From Elusimicrobia bacterium UBA4817 (GTDB lineage Bacteria; Elusimicrobiota; UBA8919): DNA of 57,816 bases. A model generated the notes under the pieces. That model was not told the DNA's origin. It saw only the letters and a program-made list of their open reading frames with translations, and searched no databases. Numbering within the stretch: position 1 is the stretch's first letter; each line of letters opens with the position of its first letter. This document shows, one piece after another, positions 25,883 to 33,753 of this stretch. Location: positions 1 through 57,816 of the forward strand of contig DHFT01000046.1 of NCBI GenBank assembly GCA_002402375.1, read 5' to 3'. The translations under genes and the position numbers were made by a program.

Positions 25883-26272
25883 TTAATGACTGGGTATGTA
25901 CTTTTTGTATTTCTCTGTTTCTTTTCGTTTTTTTTCAACAAGTTTTTTCAGTTCTTTTTCCTGCTGTTTCGGCGGGAGTTTGGAAATGGAGCCGTATTCT
26001 TTTTGATAATAATTCTCTGCCTGTTTGATGTAAGGTTTTGCGGCGTCAATTTCTTTCTGCATTTTTTTGATTTTTTTTTCTTCTATGGCAGTTATCTTAT
26101 CGGCGTTTTTTTCATAATACTCCATCCGCTGTTCCATAACATCAATTTCCGGTTGAATAACGGTCTCAATTTTTTTTTCGGGCGGGTTTATAAATTTTTT
26201 CTGAATAAAAAAATAGACACTTATAAAAAGTGCCAGAATAAAAACGATTAAAAAAATCTCTCCGGTTTTCAT
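25883..26272 (-). CDS. Small membrane-anchored coiled-coil protein of the Tad locus
   Basis: Starting at ATG 26272, which overlaps the upstream TadE-like stop as TAATG, it encodes 129 residues. An N-terminal helix (about 5-22, IFLIVFILALFISVYFFI) is followed by a very Lys/Glu-rich helical region to the C-terminus KKYIPSH. I do not recognise a family. The tight coupling to pilus genes suggests an assembly or anchoring role. The longer frame to 26344 runs inside the neighbour. Confidence 0.65.
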   Translation of the reverse strand: MKTGEIFLIVFILALFISVYFFIQKKFINPPEKKIETVIQPEIDVMEQRMEYYEKNADKITAIEEKKIKKMQKEIDAAKPYIKQAENYYQKEYGSISKLPPKQQEKELKKLVEKKRKETEKYKKYIPSH

Positions 26273-26685
26273 TAATACAATGAAGCCCTTCCGCAAACGG
26301 CCGATTGCGTGAATCTTTTTTCTATTTTCGGCGTCCCTTTCCAAAATGAGAGTTTACTTAAATCAAAAATTCTTAAGCGGTAATTTACGGTAACTTCATC
26401 ACCCGCAATATTACCTACTTTTACATTTCTATGAGTAATAGTTATATTTGATGTGTTGAATTTCGGATTTCCCTGCATAAAATATTTCATAATTTCATCA
26501 CGAGTATTTGTCCATGTAACGCGGCGAGTTGCCATCAGAAACGCACCATGTCTCGCCGCCTGATGAAGCCGCATATTAACAATAAACATTCTTGCAATTG
26601 TAATCGTTCCGGTCAAAAACAACGGCAGAACAATTAAAGCAATTACAAACTCTGCAAACGCCTGACCCTTTTTTTTTCTCATCAT
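26272..26685 (-). CDS. TadE-like pseudopilin
   Basis: The short basic leader MMRKKKG is followed by QAFAEFVIALIVLPLFLTGT, a type IV prepilin-like N-terminus with Glu at +5 after the Gly cleavage point. A periplasmic domain of about 100 residues follows. This is the TadE layout. It lies in a series with TadG-like and a second TadE-like gene. Confidence 0.82.
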   Translation of the reverse strand: MMRKKKGQAFAEFVIALIVLPLFLTGTITIARMFIVNMRLHQAARHGAFLMATRRVTWTNTRDEIMKYFMQGNPKFNTSNITITHRNVKVGNIAGDEVTVNYRLRIFDLSKLSFWKGTPKIEKRFTQSAVCGRASLY

Positions 26686-26689
26686 AATA

Positions 26690-27532
26690 TCAATGCGCCA
26701 ACATAGGAATTGGTCTCGTTACAGGCACTAACCGAGCGTCAAACTGAGGATACAATGAAACCGGCTCAACCATACCCCAAATTCCCTCCGACTTGTTCCT
26801 CGGAAATCCGCCGTTGTGCGCATCAAAAGCCACATTTTCCCTTACATTGAGATATGTTTGGGCCTGTGCAGATGCTTGGGCGCGGGACGGCCGACTTAAT
26901 CCTATTAAAGATGAGGCAAATGTTACATTACTTTTATAAGCATACCATGTCATCTCATGGTGCATCTGCGCCTTTCTGAAAGCATCCTCCCAACCTCTGC
27001 AATAATATGCAGGTCTGGCTGTCCAACGACCAACAGGCACCGGAACCGTTCCGACAATCGGCAATGTCACCAATTTGAATAATGTGAACTTCATATTTCT
27101 TTTAACCAACTGGGTTCTGAAAGGCATCCCCCAAACGGGAATTCCCGTGGCACCGTTTGCTCTTGCCGCTGCGCGACCTGCAAGTGAAGGAGCCGCACCA
27201 TTAATTTGATTAAATGAAGTCAAGAACGTTCTGACATATGTTTTATACGGTGTCTTCATAGTTTTCAGCATTCCGCCTTCTTTTATATTGTGAAACATAT
27301 ACATAGTCATCGCATGAGTTCCGAAATTTGCAAGTGAAATTGTGCTTTGAAAAGCAGCGCGGCATCTTACTGCGGAAAGGGCGGCGGCATCGGCGGCGGT
27401 TTGCATCTTCTGACGGTTAAATTCCAGCATACCGAGATTCCAAACAAGGAATGAAAACATAGAAAGTACCAGCACCGTCAGAGCAACCAGCGGAAGAATT
27501 TGTCCTTTACTTTTATTTTTTAATTTTTTCAT
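26690..27532 (-). CDS. TadG-like pilus assembly protein
   Basis: 280 residues: KSKGQILPLVALTVLVLSMFS (leader and helix) followed by QKMQTAADAAALSAVR. This Ala-rich segment is diagnostic for the TadG N-terminal (TadG-like/DUF2134-type) region. The long C-terminal part is periplasmic and has no von Willebrand domain that I can recognise. The residue at +5 is not Glu, so processing may differ from the TadE partners. Confidence 0.8.
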   Translation of the reverse strand: MKKLKNKSKGQILPLVALTVLVLSMFSFLVWNLGMLEFNRQKMQTAADAAALSAVRCRAAFQSTISLANFGTHAMTMYMFHNIKEGGMLKTMKTPYKTYVRTFLTSFNQINGAAPSLAGRAAARANGATGIPVWGMPFRTQLVKRNMKFTLFKLVTLPIVGTVPVPVGRWTARPAYYCRGWEDAFRKAQMHHEMTWYAYKSNVTFASSLIGLSRPSRAQASAQAQTYLNVRENVAFDAHNGGFPRNKSEGIWGMVEPVSLYPQFDARLVPVTRPIPMLAH

Positions 27533-27555
27533 TTTAACCTTTAACTTTTAACTTT

Positions 27556-28029
27556 TTATTTTGATACCGGAATCGGATTCGGTATTTCCGTCTGCATTCG
27601 CGAAGAAACTTTTACCGGTATGACACCCGTTTTAAACGCACCCGCTGCAAAAAGCGGTCTGTATAAATATGTAACTGTTGCATTAATAGCGTAAATTCTT
27701 ACATCGTCTTTCTTTAATGCCACCGAAGAAATTGTTAACGGAGGATTGTGAGACGGTACTTCGTGTGATTTATTTATATCTACACGGCATGGGCCTCCGA
27801 GCGTTTTCATAGTAACATAGTTTGCGGCCGTCCATCCGCTTTTTTTGACTGCTTCCGCACGGGCTGCTGCGAACGCCGCACCATGCAGGTGAAACATCGT
27901 CCATGAAAGCCGTGCAATGTCCATTACTCCGAAAATAAGCCCAAGCGAAATAACAGCAATCAGAACGAATTCAATAAGTGTCTGCCCATTATTTGTAATT
28001 CGTAATTTGTAATTCGTAATTTTATTCAT
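27556..28029 (-). CDS. TadE-like pseudopilin with repeat-derived leader
   Basis: After MNKITNYKLRITNNG comes QTLIEFVLIAVISLGLIFG, the TadE helix with Glu at +5, then an Ala-rich stretch (HGAAFAAARAEAV) and about 90 periplasmic residues. The leader peptide is encoded by an AATTACAAATTACG tandem word (27991-28022), so repeat sequence has become the part that prepilin peptidase would remove. The start 28029 overlaps the small pilin stop by ATGA. Confidence 0.82.
   Translation of the reverse strand: MNKITNYKLRITNNGQTLIEFVLIAVISLGLIFGVMDIARLSWTMFHLHGAAFAAARAEAVKKSGWTAANYVTMKTLGGPCRVDINKSHEVPSHNPPLTISSVALKKDDVRIYAINATVTYLYRPLFAAGAFKTGVIPVKVSSRMQTEIPNPIPVSK
27991..28022 (-). repeat. Tandem repeat in the TadE leader
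   Basis: Two copies of plus-strand ATTTGTAATTCGTA (14 bp) are followed by a partial third. They encode residues 3-13 of the TadE-like protein. Confidence 0.75.
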
Positions 28030-28193
28030 GGATACATTCCCTGAACGCCCGCTCTGGAAGTTGAAGCACCTTTATAAACATTTTTCAATCGCGTTTTAAA
28101 AAAATTGGTTCCCACCCACGCGGTTATGACGCATAGCATAAGAACCAATATGTATTCGGTCATTGACTGACCTTTCTTACTGAAACACTTCAT
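28026..28193 (-). CDS. Flp/Tad-type pilin (fifth of five)
   Basis: A 55-residue protein: MKCFSKKG, then QSMTEYILVLMLCVITAWV, then a short polar tail to GVQGMYP. G|QSMTEY gives Glu +5 and Tyr +6 after the predicted cleavage, the Flp pilin signature. It overlaps the TadE start by ATGA. The tail (KNVYKGASTSRAG) differs from the other four pilins. Confidence 0.85.
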   Translation of the reverse strand: MKCFSKKGQSMTEYILVLMLCVITAWVGTNFFKTRLKNVYKGASTSRAGVQGMYP

Positions 28194-28304
28194 AAATAGA
28201 AATAAAAAAATTCCCTATACTTTTTCAGATAAGTAGAACTTATGCGGAGATTCACTTCGCCACTCGGAAAGCGAATCTCCGCACATTAAAAAAATTTTAA
28301 GTTA

Positions 28305-28472
28305 TTACTTCGTTGCCTGGTCAAGTTTTGTTCCGGCTTTATTAAATGCATTTTTCACTTTGCCGCCGAACAACTGGACCGCCACAAACGCGAGAAGAGC
28401 AATAAGAAATACTACCAGAACATATTCTGTCATTCCCTGCGCTCTCTCGTCCTTCAAGAACCGTTTTAACAT
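28305..28472 (-). CDS. Flp/Tad-type pilin (fourth of five)
   Basis: Starts ATG 28472 with GGAGGTGA upstream and gives 55 residues: MLKRFLKDERAQ, GMTEYVLVVFLIALLAFVAV, tail FGGKVKNAFNKAGTKLDQATK. The residue before the predicted cleavage is Ala (RA|QGMTEY) rather than Gly. An open frame continuing to 28583 is hairpin repeat. This gene has the best ribosome-binding site of the five and may be the major pilin; that ranking is inference. Confidence 0.88.
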   Translation of the reverse strand: MLKRFLKDERAQGMTEYVLVVFLIALLAFVAVQLFGGKVKNAFNKAGTKLDQATK

Positions 28473-28495
28473 CTTTTTCTCACCTCCATTCGCTT

Positions 28496-28584
28496 CGCTC
28501 ACCGAGAATGAATTCTCGGCTACATTATGGTTTGATGCTTCGGGTTTAGGCAATCGGGTTGAAACCCGACAAAACCCTCGCATC
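28496..28584 (-). repeat. Composite hairpin repeat (families A+B) upstream of pilin 4
   Basis: Family A stem CCGAGAAT/ATTCTCGG with TGTAG at its foot (28502-28524) and GGTGAGCGAAGCGAATGG running into the pilin ribosome-binding site. Family B is bounded by GATGC and GCATC with inner arm TCGGGTT/AACCCGA (28534-28584). Confidence 0.85.
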
Positions 28585-28587
28585 GTT

Positions 28588-28773
28588 TTATTTATAAATC
28601 CCCGGTGTTTCCGGATTACAAATTCCGGAAACCTTGTTCCCGGCTGAAAGAAATCCGTATCTTATTTTTTTGCCGAATGTTTCAACGGCAATATATGCAA
28701 GAAAAGCAATAAGAAAAATCACTAAGACATACTCGGTCATCCCCTGACCTTTTTTGGAACGGATTGTTTTCAT
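28588..28773 (-). CDS. Flp/Tad-type pilin (third of five)
   Basis: 61 residues: MKTIRSKKG|QGMTEYVLVIFLIAFLAYIAV with Glu +5 and Tyr +6, then FGKKIRYGFLSAGNKVSG and a tail ICNPETPGIYK. The tail contains a single Cys. The core is very like pilin 4. Confidence 0.87.
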   Translation of the reverse strand: MKTIRSKKGQGMTEYVLVIFLIAFLAYIAVETFGKKIRYGFLSAGNKVSGICNPETPGIYK

Positions 28774-28783
28774 TTTATTTACC

Positions 28784-28966
28784 TCATTTTATGCTGACGG
28801 CAATATTATTTATTGCCTGTAAAAACGCAACATTTATCACTTTTCCGAAGGTATCAACCGCCTGAAAAACGGCAAAGGAAATCAAAAAAACAACAAGTAA
28901 ATATTCCGTCATTGCTTGTCCGCCATGTTTGTGGCGGAACTGACCTTTATTTTTAATTTTTTTCAT
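28784..28966 (-). CDS. Flp/Tad-type pilin with enlarged leader (second of five)
   Basis: 60 residues. The helix AMTEYLLVVFLISFAVFQAV matches the other pilins, but the leader is MKKIKNKGQFRHKHGG, seven residues longer. The extra FRHKHGG is encoded by a small hairpin (28919-28938) and is followed by a second GQ, so a cleavage site G|QAMTEY is kept and the insertion would be removed with the leader. The start overlaps pilin 1 by ATGA. Confidence 0.85.
   Translation of the reverse strand: MKKIKNKGQFRHKHGGQAMTEYLLVVFLISFAVFQAVDTFGKVINVAFLQAINNIAVSIK
28919..28938 (-). repeat. Small hairpin inserted in a pilin leader
   Basis: TCCGCCA-CAAACA-TGGCGGA (written from the minus strand) is a perfect 7-bp stem with a 6-base loop, in frame in the pilin 2 leader and absent from the sister genes. 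Confidence 0.75.
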
Positions 28967-29151
28967 ACCGCACCTGTTATCCTTCCGGCGGCTTTAACAA
29001 AAATAGCATTCAGCACGGTTGAAAAAACTCGCAACGCCAAAATTGAAGCAACAAGCAGAAGAATAAGCAGAGAATACTCTGTATCCGCCGCGGCGACTTC
29101 AGATTTAATAAGTTCTTTTATCAACCCTATCACCCCATCATATTTATACAT
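28963..29151 (-). CDS. Flp/Tad-like pilin, divergent (first of five)
   Basis: The conserved part is IKELIKSEVAAADTEYSLLILLLVAS, with Glu/Tyr as in Flp pilins but Ala instead of Gly before the predicted cleavage. The start is uncertain. ATG 29151 gives 62 residues but lies within a strong promoter (29143-29171). TTG 29124 behind GGGGTGATAGGG gives 53 residues beginning LIKELIKSE, closer to usual Flp leaders. It is the first gene of the Tad unit. Confidence 0.72.
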   Translation of the reverse strand: MYKYDGVIGLIKELIKSEVAAADTEYSLLILLLVASILALRVFSTVLNAIFVKAAGRITGAV

Positions 29152-29171
29152 AAAAAACCGCATTTTGTCAA
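29143..29171 (-). promoter_or_regulatory. Consensus promoter of the Tad pilin locus
   Basis: Minus strand TTGACA (29171-29166), 17 bp, TATAAA (29148-29143). The preceding bases AAAAAAAGTAC and following AAAAT are identical to those at the rrf2 promoter (51990-52018). Predicted transcription starts near 29136. Confidence 0.8.
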
Positions 29172-29181
29172 GTACTTTTTT

Positions 29182-29230
29182 TAAGAACGCAGATTTCACA
29201 GATTGAAGATACCGATTATGCAGATAAATA
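29182..29230. repeat. ACACAGAT/CGCAGAT intergenic repeat, short copy
   Basis: AACGCAGATTTCACAGATTGAAGA and GATTATGCAGATAAA words (fragments) lie between glmS and the pilin promoter. Same family as 10680-10771. Confidence 0.5.
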
Positions 29231-29252
29231 TCGTCTAAAACCGGGATTTTCT

Positions 29253-31091
29253 TTATTCCACAGTGACCGATTTTGCAAGATTTCTCGGCTGGTCAACATC
29301 GCAACCGCGCAAAACACCTATATGATATGCCAGAAGTTGAAGCGGAATTATGCTCAAAAAAGGATATAACGCCTCATCCGTTTTAGGAATATAAATTACA
29401 TAATCAGATTTTGCTTTTATCAACTCGTCGCCTTCCGTTGCAACGGCGATAACAATTCCCTCGCGAGCTTTTACCTCCTCTATATTTGAAAGAATTTTTT
29501 CATAAACCCTGCCTGCCGTAGCAATGCATACAACCGGCATATTCTCGTCTATAAGTGCAATCGGGCCATGTTTCATTTCGCCGGACGCATAGCCCTCAGC
29601 GTGAATATAAGAAATTTCTTTTAGTTTCAGCGCACCTTCCAACGCAATGGGATAATTCAGTCCGCGGCCCAAATACAAAAAATGTGATTTTTTGAAAAAC
29701 TTTTTTGCGATTGATTTGAGCTCGTTTTCTTTTTTTAAAATTTCGGAGATATCACGCGGAATTTGAATAAGTGTGTCAATAAATTTTGAAGCAGCATCCC
29801 TTGTAATTTTTCCCCGGACGATTCCGAAATAAAGTGCCAAAAGATACAGAGCGGTAAGTTGACCGGTAAATGCTTTTGTGGAAGCGACCCCTATTTCCGG
29901 ACCGCATCTTGTATAGAAAGTGCTGGATGATTCGCGGGTAATAGTTGAACCGAGCACATTGCAGATTGCAAGTGTTTTCGCACCGTGCTTTTTTGCTTCT
30001 CTTAACGGAGCGATTGTATCGGCCGTTTCACCCGACTGACTTATCGCAATGAGCAGCGTTTTGTCGTCAATAATCAAATCGCGGTATCTGTATTCAGAAC
30101 CAATATCCGTCTCGGTGGAAATGCCGGAAAGCGATTCAAACAGAAATTTTCCGATTAAACCGGCGTGATACGATGTCCCGCAGGCAACGATTGAAATTTT
30201 ATTTATGTCCCGTATTATTTGCGGATTTATATTTATGTCGCCGAAAAATTCACTTATATCTTCAACGGCAAGGCGGCCGCGGAAGGTATCCTCAATTGTC
30301 TGCGGCTGTTCCATTATTTCCTTCAGCATAAAATGTTTATACCCGGCTTTTTCCGCCATAAGAGAATCCCACTCAACAGTGTTGATTTTTCTCTCGGTAA
30401 TGTTATCTGATTTGTCAAAAATTTTGTATGAGTCCTTTTTTAGTTCCACAACGTCGCCGTCTTCAAGGAATATAAATTTTTTTGTGTATGAAAGAAGTGC
30501 CGGGATATCGGATGCGATAAAAAATTCGTTTTCGCCTACACCCACTACCAGAGGGGCATCGTAACGAACACCGAGCAAAACATCCGGATTGTCCTGTGAA
30601 ATCACACCGAGGGCATACGCACCTTTGAGTTCTTTCACTGCGGTTTTCACCGCCGACAAGATATTGCCGCTGTAATGTTTTTCTATCAGATGAACAATAA
30701 CCTCCGTGTCGGTTTCAGAACGAAATTTATGACCTTCCGATAAAAGTTCCTTTTTTAACTGTCTGTAATTCTCAATGATTCCGTTATGGACAATGACGAT
30801 TTTTCCGGAGCAGTCGGTATGCGGATGGGCATTTTCCTCGGAGGGTTTTCCGTGCGTAGCCCATCTGATATGCCCCACCCCGACCGTTCCAGAAAATTTT
30901 ATCGCAGCGTTATTTTGAATTATCGCATCAAGATTTTTAATTTTTCCGACGGCGCGGGAAATTTTTATGCTTTTGTTCTCAATGGTTGCGATACCCGAAG
31001 AATCATATCCGCGATATTCAAGCCGCTTAAGTCCGTTTAATATAACATCTGCCGCCGTTTTATTTCCGATATAACCGACAATTCCGCACAT
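29253..31091 (-). CDS. glmS: Glutamine--fructose-6-phosphate aminotransferase
   Basis: It makes glucosamine-6-phosphate for peptidoglycan and LPS. The N-terminal nucleophile Cys2 is in MCGIVGYIG, HNGIIENYRQLK belongs to the glutaminase domain, two SIS isomerase domains follow, and the end DQPRNLAKSVTVE is exactly typical. At 612 residues it is normal. The gap to the upstream gene is only 46 bp, so no glmS ribozyme is present. glmM lies in the same cluster. Confidence 0.98.
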   Translation of the reverse strand: MCGIVGYIGNKTAADVILNGLKRLEYRGYDSSGIATIENKSIKISRAVGKIKNLDAIIQNNAAIKFSGTVGVGHIRWATHGKPSEENAHPHTDCSGKIVIVHNGIIENYRQLKKELLSEGHKFRSETDTEVIVHLIEKHYSGNILSAVKTAVKELKGAYALGVISQDNPDVLLGVRYDAPLVVGVGENEFFIASDIPALLSYTKKFIFLEDGDVVELKKDSYKIFDKSDNITERKINTVEWDSLMAEKAGYKHFMLKEIMEQPQTIEDTFRGRLAVEDISEFFGDININPQIIRDINKISIVACGTSYHAGLIGKFLFESLSGISTETDIGSEYRYRDLIIDDKTLLIAISQSGETADTIAPLREAKKHGAKTLAICNVLGSTITRESSSTFYTRCGPEIGVASTKAFTGQLTALYLLALYFGIVRGKITRDAASKFIDTLIQIPRDISEILKKENELKSIAKKFFKKSHFLYLGRGLNYPIALEGALKLKEISYIHAEGYASGEMKHGPIALIDENMPVVCIATAGRVYEKILSNIEEVKAREGIVIAVATEGDELIKAKSDYVIYIPKTDEALYPFLSIIPLQLLAYHIGVLRGCDVDQPRNLAKSVTVE

Positions 31092-31137
31092 AAAATAACA
31101 CCTATTAAAAGATTAAAAAATTGAAAAATTTAAAGAT

Positions 31138-31503
31138 TTAAAGATTCCCTTTCAAATACTTTATAAAATTAGAGAGTTGTTGAGAAATATCTACAACTTT
31201 TTTGTATATACTTTTGAATTCAGTTTCTGATGTATAACCGATACTATATGCTAAATGTAATTGTGCCCTTACCTCTCCTGCTGAACCTTTTGCATATACC
31301 AAAAACTTAATAAACTCTCTATTATTATTTCGCTCATATCCTTCTGCTATATTTGATAAGATTGAAACAGATGAACGTTGTATTTGTTCTCGTAACCCGA
31401 AATCTTTTCTAAATTTTTCGTTTAAAGTCAGTTTGTAAATTTCGATTGCTAAATCTTTAGCATATTTCCATACTTTTAAATCCTCAAATCTTTCAATCTT
31501 CAT
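31138..31503 (-). CDS. Four-helix-bundle protein (S23/IVP family)
   Basis: 121 residues with the family landmarks FEDLKVWKYAKDLAIEIY, LREQIQRSSVSILSNIAEGY and EFIKFLVYAKGSAGEVRAQL. These proteins are known from 23S rRNA intervening sequences and as solitary genes near repeats; function is unknown. It overlaps the pdxJ stop by ATGA and is flanked on both sides by AAAGATT-type repeats, as if inserted into a pdxJ-glmS operon. Confidence 0.9.
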   Translation of the reverse strand: MKIERFEDLKVWKYAKDLAIEIYKLTLNEKFRKDFGLREQIQRSSVSILSNIAEGYERNNNREFIKFLVYAKGSAGEVRAQLHLAYSIGYTSETEFKSIYKKVVDISQQLSNFIKYLKGNL

Positions 31504-32228
31504 AATTTTTCTAATCTTTTAATTTCTTTTTTCATCTCTTTTACCGCCTGAAAAAGCCCGACAAAAACGGCACGACAGATGACAGAGTATCCGATATTTA
31601 ATTCATGCATACCGTTTATTTTAGCAATCGGTTTTACATTCCGATAATCCAACCCATGGCCAGCATTAAGTCCCAACCCGAGTTGCAGAGCGGATTCGGC
31701 AGCAAGCCGGATTTTATTCAATTCTTGCAATTTTGCATTTTTACTTTTCGCATTAGCATATGCACCGGTGTGGAGTTCAACAAAATCAGCACCTATTTTT
31801 TTTGCAGTTTCTATTTGTCTTAAGTCGGGGTCAATAAAAATACTTACGCGGATGTTCTTACTCCTCAGTATGTCAACAACCCTTTCAATTTTTCTTTCAT
31901 TTGATATAACATCAAGTCCGCCTTCGGTCGTCAGTTCCTGCCTTTTTTCCGGGACAAGACAAACATCGTCGGGTATTATTTTTTTTGCAAAGTCCACTAT
32001 ATCTGGCGCAACGGACATTTCCAGGTTTAATTTCGTTCTTATATTTCGTTTAAGTTTTTTTACATCGTCGTCATTTATGTGTCGTCTATCCTCTCGTAAA
32101 TGCACGGTAATTCCGTTCGCACCGGCAGATTCTACGATTCTCGCCGCCTCAACCGGGTCAGGGAAAAAACCTTTTCTTAAATTTCTTATTGATGCGATAT
32201 GGTCAATATTAATACCAAGTTTCACCAT
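31500..32228 (-). CDS. pdxJ: Pyridoxine 5'-phosphate synthase
   Basis: It condenses 1-deoxyxylulose-5-phosphate with aminoacetone phosphate in DXP-dependent vitamin B6 synthesis. LGINIDHIASIRNLR (3-17), the SIFIDPD strand, VELHTGAYA and GLGLNAGHGLDYRN are PdxJ motifs. 242 residues. The C-terminal KRLEKL is encoded by an AAAGATTAGAAAAATTA repeat edge. MEP-pathway genes elsewhere in the window are consistent with available DXP. Confidence 0.96.
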   Translation of the reverse strand: MVKLGINIDHIASIRNLRKGFFPDPVEAARIVESAGANGITVHLREDRRHINDDDVKKLKRNIRTKLNLEMSVAPDIVDFAKKIIPDDVCLVPEKRQELTTEGGLDVISNERKIERVVDILRSKNIRVSIFIDPDLRQIETAKKIGADFVELHTGAYANAKSKNAKLQELNKIRLAAESALQLGLGLNAGHGLDYRNVKPIAKINGMHELNIGYSVICRAVFVGLFQAVKEMKKEIKRLEKL

Positions 32229-32231
32229 ATA

Positions 32232-32311
32232 ATCGCTGATTAACGCTGATTTGACACCAACTGAACGCTGATTCCCGCTGAAAAAAATCAGCGTCTATCT
32301 GCGTTATAATC
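32232..32311. repeat. CGCTGATT/CGCAGAT intergenic repeat
   Basis: AATCGCTGATTAACGCTGAT and its complement AATCAGCGTCTATCTGCG fold on each other across about 80 bp between pdxJ and glmM. It is related to the ACACAGAT copies. Confidence 0.6.
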
Positions 32312-32315
32312 CGCA

Positions 32316-33650
32316 TTATTCCGCTTCTACGCTTTTAGCAATTTCCTGCGCATATTGGTTTATTATTTTATCGTCACTACCTTCAACCATAATTCTTAAG
32401 AGCGGCTCTGTGCCGGAATACCTGACAAGCACCCTGCCGTTGCCGTTTAATTTTTTTTCAACGGACTTTATTACATCAGACAATTTTTTATTCTCGGATA
32501 CGGGAATCTTTTTTTCAACTTTTACATTTAATAAAATTTGAGGATATTTTTTTATGATTTTAGACAATTCCGACAATGTTTTTTTACTTTTTTTTATTAT
32601 GGCTGAAATTTGAATAGAAGTCAGAAGACCGTCGCCTGTATTTAAAAAATTTCTGAAAATTATATGTCCCGACTGCTCGCCGCCCAAAACTATATCGTTT
32701 TTAATCATTTCATCGTGAACATATTTGTCGCCGACGGCACTACTTAAAATTTTTATACCGTCACGCTCCATCGCCTTATAAAACCCGAAATTTGCCATTA
32801 CCGTTGCTACCACCGAATTGTTCTTAAGTTTTCCGTTTTTATTAAGTTCATCCGCAGCAATCGCTATTAAATAATCACCGTCTCTAATTTCACCTTTTTC
32901 ATCCACAAACAAACATCTGTCGCCGTCGCCGTCAAAGGCAATTCCGAAGTCGGCATTATTTTCAACGACGGCATTTTGCAAATTTTTAAGATGTAACGAA
33001 CCGCAATTTTTATTTATATTTTTACCGTCGGGCATTACGGATAGCGTTATTATTTCCGCCTTAAGATGTGAATAAACCTCCGGCGCAATTTTATAGTTTG
33101 CACCGTTGGCACAGTCAAGAACAATTTTTAATCCGCTTAAATCAAAATCTTTGTCAAGTGTGGAATATAAAAATTTCGTGTATATCTCATCAGCATAATT
33201 ATCGGAAACTTCGCATTTACCCGCAGGTTTCTCGCTTTTATTAAAATTTTTACTTAAAACAAGTTTTTCAATTTCAAATTCCTTGTCATCTGAGATTTTA
33301 ATTCCTTCGTTTGAAAAAAATTTTATGCCGTTAAACTCCGCTGAATTATGGGATGCCGAAATAACGCAACCGGCAGAAGAACCTCTACTGGAAGTTATGT
33401 AAGCAACCGCCGGGGTAGGAATAATTCCGCAATCAAAAACATCAACGCCGGCGGCAGTTATACCCTCTATTAATGCTTTAGAAATCCAAGCCGCAGATTC
33501 ACGGGTGTCGCATCCTAAAACAAATTCTTTTCCGGGAGAATCGTTAATTATTACCGCAGCGGCATAACCTAATTTTTTTATGAAATCCGGTTCAAGAGGA
33601 TATTTACCCGCAATGCCTCTTATACCGTCGGTACCGAAAAGTTTTTTCAT
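32316..33650 (-). CDS. glmM: Phosphoglucosamine mutase
   Basis: It converts glucosamine-6-P to glucosamine-1-P. KLFGTDGIRGIAGKYP opens the protein, the phosphoserine loop is VISASHNSAEFNGIK near 95-110, the metal loop is AFDGDGDRCL near 240, and RYSGTEPLLRIMVEG is at the C-terminus. 444 residues. It follows cdaA and a CdaR-like microgene, mirroring the conserved cdaA-cdaR-glmM operon. Confidence 0.97.
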   Translation of the reverse strand: MKKLFGTDGIRGIAGKYPLEPDFIKKLGYAAAVIINDSPGKEFVLGCDTRESAAWISKALIEGITAAGVDVFDCGIIPTPAVAYITSSRGSSAGCVISASHNSAEFNGIKFFSNEGIKISDDKEFEIEKLVLSKNFNKSEKPAGKCEVSDNYADEIYTKFLYSTLDKDFDLSGLKIVLDCANGANYKIAPEVYSHLKAEIITLSVMPDGKNINKNCGSLHLKNLQNAVVENNADFGIAFDGDGDRCLFVDEKGEIRDGDYLIAIAADELNKNGKLKNNSVVATVMANFGFYKAMERDGIKILSSAVGDKYVHDEMIKNDIVLGGEQSGHIIFRNFLNTGDGLLTSIQISAIIKKSKKTLSELSKIIKKYPQILLNVKVEKKIPVSENKKLSDVIKSVEKKLNGNGRVLVRYSGTEPLLRIMVEGSDDKIINQYAQEIAKSVEAE

Positions 33651-33651
33651 T

Positions 33652-33753
33652 TTACCTACCGCCGAGTTTCTGTTTTATAAACCACAACAGCACTGCAAGT
33701 ATAACGGAGAGAATTTTTATGTCCAAGTTTTTTTTAAGCCAGTCAATTTTCAA
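33652..33753 (-). CDS. 33-codon CdaR/YbbR-like membrane anchor microprotein
   Basis: The frame begins at TTG 33753 inside the end of cdaA and stops one base before the glmM ATG. It encodes 33 residues, LKIDWLKKNLDIKILSVI then LAVLLWFIKQKLGGR. The WLKKN...KILSVILAVLLWF pattern resembles the N-terminal anchor of CdaR (YbbR), the regulator normally encoded exactly here, but no YbbR repeats follow. GGAG lies 10 bases upstream of the TTG. Translation is inferred from position and coupling, not proven. Confidence 0.6.
   Translation of the reverse strand: MKIDWLKKNLDIKILSVILAVLLWFIKQKLGGR

Noticed and set aside
28473..28583. Longer pilin 4 frame upstream of ATG 28472
   Set aside because: It reads the composite hairpin repeat; a strong GGAGGTGA favours ATG 28472.
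31092..31137. glmS ribozyme upstream of glmS
   Set aside because: The gap is only 46 bp and repeat-like, too short for the ribozyme fold.
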